NCBI GenBank assembly: GCA_030615625.1
Contig: JAUWYX010000009.1
Location: 1 to 63,432, forward strand
DNA from: Dehalococcoidia bacterium
GTDB taxonomy: Bacteria; Chloroflexota; Dehalococcoidia; GIF9; AB-539-J10
Direction: 5' to 3'
DNA: 63,432 bases
Positions 57,971 through 63,432 of the stretch are shown piece after piece (positions within the stretch are counted from its first letter, which is position 1; every line of letters begins with the position of its first letter). The notes below the pieces were generated by a model. That model made no database searches. It had not been told where the DNA came from and saw only the letters and a program-made list of their open reading frames with translations. A program made the position numbers and the translations under genes.

Positions 57971-59130
57971 ATCTCGAAGATATTATCAAGGAAACAAAGA
58001 CCTACTACTGTCTGGAATGTGGCAAGTGCACAAGCCTTTGCCCAGTTTCAAGGTATAATTCCAATTTTTCGCCAAGATTTATGCTGGAAAGAGCCTTGAT
58101 GGGCTTTGGAGATGAATTAATTCACGACCGAGAGCTATTCTCCTGTCTTGCCTGCTACGCTTGCTCGAATCTTTGTCCCTCAGACGTTGATTATCCTGTG
58201 TTTACGCAAAAGGTGAGGAATCTAGCTTCTGGCGAGGGCGAGCATGGTGATTGTGCTCACTCAGGGATCCTTTTTTCTTTAATGAGACTCATGTCTCGCT
58301 CTGATATCAGGCAAAAACGGCTGGACTGGCTTGATGGCTGCCATACCTCAGAGAAGAGTGAGGTATTGTATTTTGCGGGCTGCGCTCCTTATTTCGAGCC
58401 AGTTTTTGAGGACATTGAGGTCAGCCCGGTGAATATTGCCAGAAATAGTATCAAAGTACTTAATGCTTTAGGGATAGAGCCTATGGTGCTTCCTAATGAG
58501 AGATGTTGTGGACATGACCTCTTATGGACCGGCGATGTAGAGACATTCAAGAAGCTTGCTCAGTTCAACGCTCAGATGATAAAGGAATCGGGTGCTAAAA
58601 AGATAGTTTTTTCCTGCCCTGAGGGCTACCGGACGTTCAAGATCGATTATCCCCAGTATGTAGAGCTTGATTGTGAGCTAATGCATATCACCGAGCTTTT
58701 AGCTCAGAATCTCTCTAGTCTGTCATTTAGAGCGAAGCGAAGCAATCCCGAGGTTAAACGGGTAACTTATCATGACCCTTGTCGGCTAGGAAGGCACCTT
58801 GGGATTTATGAACCGCCGAGGGAAATAATAAGGGCTATCCCGGAAATAAAGCTAACTGAAATGGAGCATAGTGGCGATGAAAGCATATGTTGTGGCACCA
58901 GCGCCTGGACTAACTGCAGCTCTTATTCCAAGCAGATAAGAGTAGAGCGGCTACATGAAGCCAAGGCTACCGGCGCTGAGGCACTGGTTACTGCTTGCCC
59001 CAAATGCCAGATCCATTTCAAGTGCGCCATGGTGGATAAAGGTACCGAGAAATGTACTAATATAGAAATGAAAGTCATGGACATTGTAACCCTAGTAGCT
59101 GATGCTCTAGGAGACAAAAGTAGTGAATAA
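57967..59130 (+). CDS. HdrC-HdrB fusion (HdrD-like), copy 2, with a repeat-derived insert
   Basis: 387 residues. Two N-terminal [4Fe-4S] motifs ('Cys-Leu-Glu-Cys-Gly-Lys-Cys-Thr-Ser-Leu-Cys-Pro' and 'Cys-Leu-Ala-Cys-Tyr-Ala-Cys-Ser-Asn-Leu-Cys-Pro') and two C-terminal CCG-type domains ('Arg-Cys-Cys-Gly-His-Asp' and 'Ile-Cys-Cys-Gly-Thr-Ser'). The linker before 'Asp-Pro-Cys-Arg-Leu-Gly-Arg-His' contains Ser-Phe-Arg-Ala-Lys-Arg-Ser-Asn-Pro-Glu, encoded by a dispersed genomic repeat. The core Cys set is intact, so it is probably active. It overlaps the next HdrA gene by 8 bp. Confidence 0.9.
   Translation: MNLEDIIKETKTYYCLECGKCTSLCPVSRYNSNFSPRFMLERALMGFGDELIHDRELFSCLACYACSNLCPSDVDYPVFTQKVRNLASGEGEHGDCAHSGILFSLMRLMSRSDIRQKRLDWLDGCHTSEKSEVLYFAGCAPYFEPVFEDIEVSPVNIARNSIKVLNALGIEPMVLPNERCCGHDLLWTGDVETFKKLAQFNAQMIKESGAKKIVFSCPEGYRTFKIDYPQYVELDCELMHITELLAQNLSSLSFRAKRSNPEVKRVTYHDPCRLGRHLGIYEPPREIIRAIPEIKLTEMEHSGDESICCGTSAWTNCSSYSKQIRVERLHEAKATGAEALVTACPKCQIHFKCAMVDKGTEKCTNIEMKVMDIVTLVADALGDKSSE
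58720..58752. repeat. Dispersed 'AGCGAAGCGAAGCAATCC' repeat inside the HdrB gene
   Basis: CTGTCATTTAGAGCGAAG then CGAAGCAATCCCGAG: a unit of the same family as 13886, 48888 and 51484, here within a coding sequence and in frame. Confidence 0.75.
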
Positions 59131-61807
59131 TTCCGTTTTAGTTATCGGTGGAGGCATAGCCGGGATTCAGGCTTCGCTAGATCTGGCTAATATGGGCTTT
59201 AAGGTATATTTGGTGGAAAAGTCGCCCAGCATCGGGGGAAGAATGGCACAACTGGATAAGACCTTCCCCACTAATGATTGTGCCATGTGTATCCTTGCCC
59301 CCAAGATGATTGAGGCCAATTCCCACCCCAATATCGAGCTCCTGACTTATTCTGAGGTGGAAAAAGTCTCTGGAGAAGCAGGGAAGGTCAAGGTCAAGGT
59401 AAAGAAAAAGGCATCTTTTGTTGATTGGAGCAAGTGCACAGGCTGTAGTGAGTGTGCTAAGGTTTGTCCCGTCGAATTAAATAGTGAATTTGATGAGAAC
59501 TTAGGTAAGCGAAAGGCTATCTATATTCCTTTTCCCCAGGCAATTCCCAATAAATATACTATAGATAAGCGTAGTTACCCACCATGCCGGGTTGCCTGTC
59601 CCGCCGGGGTCAATGCCCAGGGCTATGTCGCCCTTATTTCCCAGGGCAAGTTCAAGGAGGCTCTAGAGGTGATCCGCAGAACCATGCCCTTTGCCGGAGT
59701 TTGTGGACGGGTATGCACCCACCCCTGTGAGCAGGACTGCGAGCGGGGGCAGTTTGACGAACCTGTTGCTATTCGGAACCTGAAGCGTTTCGTCGCCGAT
59801 TACGAGCTACGGGTGGGGAGAGAAAAGGCAGTCCCAGTCGAAAGGACAAAAGAAGGCAAGGTAGCTATTATTGGCTCAGGCCCTGCGGGGCTTGCCTGTG
59901 CCTATGATTTAATTAAGGAAGGCTATGCAGTTACTGTGTTCGAGGCTCTGCCTCAGGCAGGGGGCCTTCTAAGGTATGGCATCCCTGAATATAGATTGCC
60001 CAAGGAAATAGTGGATAACGATGTAAGCTACATACAGGAACTGGGGGTGGAGATCAAGATAAATACGCCGGTGAAAGACCTTGGCGAGATCTTCAATCAA
60101 GGATATAAAGCAATATTCTTGGGCGCTGGTTGCCAAGAAAGCATGAAACTTGATATCCCCAACGAAGAGGCTAAAGGTGTGGTCTATGCCCTTGACTTCT
60201 TGAAGCGGGCGAATTCAGGCGTAAAGATTGACCTGGGCAATCAAGTGGCGGTTATTGGTGGTGGGAGTGTGGCTATCGACTGTGCCAGGGTGGCTTTGCG
60301 CCTCGGCAGCAAAAGAGTCCATCTAGTCTGTCTCGAATCTCGGGATCTTACTTCCAAAGATAGGATGCTCGCCCAGGATTTGGAGATTAAAGAGGCTGAG
60401 GAAGAAGGATTAATTATCCATCCTTCCTTAGGTCCAAAGAGGATTCTAACCGAGAATGGGAAGGTCGCAAGCTTAGAAACTAGAGTCTGTACTTCCGTTC
60501 GTGATGAGCAAGGCAAGTTCGCTCCAAGATTTGCTGAAGGTCCAGTCACCACTATAGAAGCAGATACAATAATAGTTGCCACCGGGCAGAAACCATCGAC
60601 GGTGGTTTTCAAAGAAATAGAGAAAAGCCCAATGCAAACTATCAAGGTAGACCCCATTACACTGTATACGAACATTGATGGGGTTTTTGCCGGCGGTGAC
60701 GTGGTTTCTGGTCCGGCTGATGTCATCGCTGCCATAACTGCTGGCAAGGAGGCAGCAATTTCTATTGACCGCTACCTCAGAGGGATAAACATGAAAGAGG
60801 GAAGACCAGAAACGCTTAAAAGGGTAAAAGAGGTATCAAAGGCCGGGGTAAGACCAAAAGCAAGACACTCCATGCCGACTCTTGAACTCGGAAAACGAAA
60901 GGGGTTTGATGAAGTTGACCTTGGCTTTGACGAAAAAACAGCAGTCGAGGAGGCTCAGCGCTGTTTGAATTGCGCAGTCTGCTCTGAATGTCGGGAGTGT
61001 GAGAAGGTTTGCGAGGCTAATGCTATTGATTATGAAATGCAGGACGAATACGTCGAATTGAATGTTGGCGCGATAATCCTCGCTTCAGGACTCGGCTTAT
61101 ACGACATTTCACCGCTGACAGAATACGGCTATGGGAAAATAAAGAATGTGATTACTGCCATGGAATTTGAGAGGTTGACTGCTGCCTCCGGACCCACTAT
61201 GGGAGAACTTAAGCGTTCTTCGGATGGCAGGATACCTGAGAATATAGCTTTTATCCAATGTGTCGGCTCTCGCGATTTCAGGAATAAAATTTATTGCTCC
61301 AGTGTCTGCTGCATGCACGCCACCAAGGAGGCAATGCTGGCTTTCGAGCATCATCCAGGGACAAAATCCACCATTTTCTATATGGATATGAGAGCTGTAG
61401 GTAAAAGGTTCCAGGAATACATTGCCAGGGCTAAAAAGGAATACAATGTGACTTATATCAGGGGACGTCCTGGCAGGATTGAAGTTAACCATGAGAATGA
61501 TAACCCTATTATCTGGCATGAGGAAACCACCAGCGGAGAAATAAAGAGCTTTGAAACGGAACTGGTGGTTCTTGCCCAAGCCATGGTTCCTCAAATCACC
61601 AAAGATTTGGCGAAAATACTAGGTATAGAGTTAGACGAAGATGGCTTTGTAAAGGCTCCAGATAAATTGCTACAACCGCTGGATACTACAAGGCAGGGCA
61701 TTTTTGCCTGTGGCTATGTCCATAGTCCCCGGGATATCCCGGATTCTGTAACTCAGGCCTCAGGGGCAGCAGGCAGAGCTGCTGAAGCTATAGCAGGAGG
61801 CAAGTAA
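59123..61807 (+). CDS. HdrA split by a GltD/NfnB-like NAD(P)H oxidoreductase module
   Basis: 894 residues from GTG 59123. Residues 1-145 are the HdrA FAD domain ('Ile-Gly-Gly-Gly-Ile-Ala-Gly-Ile-Gln-Ala', 'Cys-Ala-Met-Cys-Ile-Leu-Ala-Pro-Lys-Met', 'Cys-Thr-Gly-Cys-Ser-Glu-Cys'). Residues about 150-610 are a complete glutamate-synthase small-subunit-like module: cluster cysteines from 'Cys-Arg-Val-Ala-Cys-Pro-Ala-Gly-Val-Asn', FAD 'Ile-Gly-Ser-Gly-Pro-Ala-Gly-Leu-Ala', NAD(P) 'Val-Ile-Gly-Gly-Gly-Ser-Val-Ala', 'Phe-Ala-Gly-Gly-Asp-Val'. HdrA then resumes ('Cys-Ser-Glu-Cys-Arg-Glu-Cys-Glu-Lys-Val-Cys'). The N-terminal CHCG domain and C-terminal ferredoxin are missing. Two flavins could link NAD(P)H directly to Hdr. 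Confidence 0.9.
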   Translation: MNNSVLVIGGGIAGIQASLDLANMGFKVYLVEKSPSIGGRMAQLDKTFPTNDCAMCILAPKMIEANSHPNIELLTYSEVEKVSGEAGKVKVKVKKKASFVDWSKCTGCSECAKVCPVELNSEFDENLGKRKAIYIPFPQAIPNKYTIDKRSYPPCRVACPAGVNAQGYVALISQGKFKEALEVIRRTMPFAGVCGRVCTHPCEQDCERGQFDEPVAIRNLKRFVADYELRVGREKAVPVERTKEGKVAIIGSGPAGLACAYDLIKEGYAVTVFEALPQAGGLLRYGIPEYRLPKEIVDNDVSYIQELGVEIKINTPVKDLGEIFNQGYKAIFLGAGCQESMKLDIPNEEAKGVVYALDFLKRANSGVKIDLGNQVAVIGGGSVAIDCARVALRLGSKRVHLVCLESRDLTSKDRMLAQDLEIKEAEEEGLIIHPSLGPKRILTENGKVASLETRVCTSVRDEQGKFAPRFAEGPVTTIEADTIIVATGQKPSTVVFKEIEKSPMQTIKVDPITLYTNIDGVFAGGDVVSGPADVIAAITAGKEAAISIDRYLRGINMKEGRPETLKRVKEVSKAGVRPKARHSMPTLELGKRKGFDEVDLGFDEKTAVEEAQRCLNCAVCSECRECEKVCEANAIDYEMQDEYVELNVGAIILASGLGLYDISPLTEYGYGKIKNVITAMEFERLTAASGPTMGELKRSSDGRIPENIAFIQCVGSRDFRNKIYCSSVCCMHATKEAMLAFEHHPGTKSTIFYMDMRAVGKRFQEYIARAKKEYNVTYIRGRPGRIEVNHENDNPIIWHEETTSGEIKSFETELVVLAQAMVPQITKDLAKILGIELDEDGFVKAPDKLLQPLDTTRQGIFACGYVHSPRDIPDSVTQASGAAGRAAEAIAGGK

Positions 61808-61812
61808 GGGCC

Positions 61813-63432
61813 ATGGAAGAAAAAGATCTTTCTCATCCTCGTATCGGAGTTTTTGTTTGCCATTGTGGCATAAATATCGGAGCATATGTCAAAGTTCCAG
61901 ATGTTGTTGAATATGTCAAGCAGCTACCAAACGTAGTGCATGCCGAGCGCAATTTGTTTACCTGTTCTGAGGAAGGGATTTCAGCAATTAAGAAAGGGAT
62001 AAAGGAATACAAATTAAATCGGGTCCTAGTAGCTTCCTGTACTCCTAGAACCCATGAGCCGCTCTTCCGAGCTGCTTGTGAAGAGGCGGGCTTGAACAAA
62101 TATCTTTTCGAGTTCGTTAACATAAGAGACCAATGCTCCTGGGTGCATATGCGTGAGCCTGAGAAAGCTACGGAAAAGGCTAAAGACCTGATCAGGATGG
62201 GAGTGGCCAAAGCCAGGTTGCTGGAGCCCTTGGAGGAGATTGAAATAAAGGTAACTCCTTCGGCATTGGTGATTGGTGGAGGAATTGTGGGAATGGAGGC
62301 GGCTTTAAACCTGGCCAGGCAGGGTTTTGATGTTCATTTAGTGGAGAAGGAGCCAGAACTTGGGGGGACTCTTCGCAGTATTCATAAACTTTTTCCCACG
62401 AATCAAGAAGCAATGAAGTTAATCAAACCACTTGTTGAACAGGTTAAAAACCATCCCAAGATCAAGACTTATCTCTCGTCCAAAGTAAAACAAGTAACTG
62501 GATTTATAGGTAACTTCAATGTCAATCTGGACAAGAAGGGCAAGGAGAACAAATTCAATGTGGGCACTATTATAGTAGCCATCGGGGCTGATGCGTTAAA
62601 ACCGACGGGTCAATATGGCTATGAGAAGATGACTAATGTACTTACTCAACTGGAGTTAGAGGAGCGTATGAAAAAGGGGGAACCCCTGGGTCAGAATGTT
62701 GTGATGGTCAATTGTGTGGGAGCCCGGGTTCCGGAGAGAACTTATTGTAGCAGAATCTGCTGCATGACGGCAATTAAAAATGCCTCACTTATTAAAGAAT
62801 CGAATCCAAAGGCAAAGGTTTGGATATTGCACCGAGACCTCATGACTTATGGTGTGGATTTCGAGAGCTATTATCGAAGAGCCATGGAGTTGGGGGTCAG
62901 ATTCATTAGATATAGCTTGGAAAGGCCTCCCGAAGTTATCGGAGATGGGGAGGTTGAAAGAATAAAGGTGTACCATGAACTATGGAGAAGGGAAATAGAA
63001 CTTCCCTGTGATATGCTTATTTTAACTACTCCCCTTATCCCCGCCGAGGATAACCAAAATATCTCCAAGATGCTTAAAGTCTCCTTAGATGAGTTTGGTT
63101 TCCTCCTGGAAGCACACTTAAAGCTCCGCCCTGTAGAGTTTGCCATGGATGGAATTTACATCTGTGGCTCAGCACGTTGGCCTACGGATGTAACTGAAGG
63201 AATTTCTCAAGCCTATGCTGCTGCTTCAAAAGCAGCCGGTCCCTTGAGAAGAGGCTATGTCAAAGCTGAGGCGATAAATGCATCGGTTAATGAGGATGAA
63301 TGCTCAGGCTGTGGGGTTTGCGAAGTCTTGTGTCCCTTCCAAGCTATTGAGCTTCAGCCTAGAGATGAGAAGAGGGTGTCCCATGTCAATGAAGCAGTAT
63401 GCAAGGGTTGTGGCACCTGCGGTGCTGCCTGC
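61813..63432 (+). CDS. HdrA-like subunit, copy 3 (3' end outside window)
   Basis: The frame is open from ATG 61813 to the window edge, 540 codons. N-terminal 'Val-Cys-His-Cys-Gly-Ile-Asn-Ile', FAD 'Ile-Gly-Gly-Gly-Ile-Val-Gly-Met-Glu-Ala', and a C-terminal ferredoxin starting 'Cys-Ser-Gly-Cys-Gly-Val-Cys-Glu-Val-Leu-Cys-Pro' with a second cluster cut off at the end. The segment that in other copies reads 'Cys-x-x-Cys-Ile-Leu-x-Pro-Lys-Met' is replaced by 'Asn-Gln-Glu-Ala-Met-Lys-Leu-Ile', and the internal ferredoxin is absent. It may pair with the truncated copy 2 to supply the missing parts. Confidence 0.9.
   Translation, partial: MEEKDLSHPRIGVFVCHCGINIGAYVKVPDVVEYVKQLPNVVHAERNLFTCSEEGISAIKKGIKEYKLNRVLVASCTPRTHEPLFRAACEEAGLNKYLFEFVNIRDQCSWVHMREPEKATEKAKDLIRMGVAKARLLEPLEEIEIKVTPSALVIGGGIVGMEAALNLARQGFDVHLVEKEPELGGTLRSIHKLFPTNQEAMKLIKPLVEQVKNHPKIKTYLSSKVKQVTGFIGNFNVNLDKKGKENKFNVGTIIVAIGADALKPTGQYGYEKMTNVLTQLELEERMKKGEPLGQNVVMVNCVGARVPERTYCSRICCMTAIKNASLIKESNPKAKVWILHRDLMTYGVDFESYYRRAMELGVRFIRYSLERPPEVIGDGEVERIKVYHELWRREIELPCDMLILTTPLIPAEDNQNISKMLKVSLDEFGFLLEAHLKLRPVEFAMDGIYICGSARWPTDVTEGISQAYAAASKAAGPLRRGYVKAEAINASVNEDECSGCGVCEVLCPFQAIELQPRDEKRVSHVNEAVCKGCGTCGAAC

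Overview
The window is about 50% GC and gene-dense. It looks like the chromosome of an anaerobic, non-model bacterium. The mix of genes (an argJ-argB-argD-argG block next to dnaE, DnaD/DnaC-type replication genes, many HdrA/HdrB-like redox proteins with MvhD, acyl-CoA enzymes, DUF4389, DUF5679, and a haloalkane dehalogenase) best fits an uncultivated Chloroflexota lineage such as Dehalococcoidia. That assignment is inference from gene content only. No rRNA or tRNA was recognised.

Region 1 (1-9.4 kb) is an accessory region. It holds unrelated single genes (a HicB-like antitoxin end, a transglutaminase-like exoprotein, a DUF350 membrane protein, a haloalkane dehalogenase, an unusual AMP-forming ligase, a methyltransferase, two radical-SAM proteins, DUF4389 and an NAD(P)-binding protein). 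These are separated by eight same-orientation copies of a roughly 62-bp palindromic REP-like element that I find nowhere else in the window. Two copies run into coding ends.

Region 2 (9.4-17.5 kb, minus strand) is core metabolism and replication: dnaE, then argJ, argB, argD and argG, with argJ/argB/argD tightly packed.

Region 3 (17.7-31 kb, plus strand) is catabolic. It has an Old-Yellow-Enzyme/2,4-dienoyl-CoA reductase type protein, an FAH-family hydrolase and an MBL hydrolase; then msrB-msrA and a nitroreductase; then a TetR-controlled acyl-CoA/acetoacetate cluster (Cys-less thiolase homologue, DUF35 protein, acetoacetyl-CoA synthetase, acyl-CoA dehydrogenase, XRE-cupin regulator).

Region 4 (31-45 kb) is envelope and regulation: an ECF sigma factor, a membrane-anchored beta-propeller (probable anti-sigma/sensor) and a secreted serpin; small DNA-binding and coiled-coil proteins; a UROD/MetE-like protein and flavoprotein; an ABC exporter with two ATPases; and a secreted protein with 14 RCC1-like repeats. 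The sigma gene and the RCC1-like gene share a promoter-like upstream sequence.

Region 5 (45-53.6 kb) holds trxB-rplI-dnaB-dnaD-dnaC (minus strand, the DnaC carrying two tandem AAA+ domains), an M20 amidohydrolase followed by a decayed activase gene, and DUF177-rpmF-fabD-nusB (plus strand).

Region 6 (53.9 kb to the end) is the most striking part: a large heterodisulfide-reductase-like electron-transfer locus. It contains two HdrC-HdrB (HdrD-like) fusions, three HdrA homologues, one MvhD and an HdrA/MvhD pseudogene. The middle HdrA is split by a complete GltD/NfnB-like NAD(P)H-oxidoreductase module. No hydrogenase large subunit is seen inside the window, so the locus probably couples NAD(P)H and acyl-CoA/thiol redox pools rather than H2. 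It runs off the right edge.
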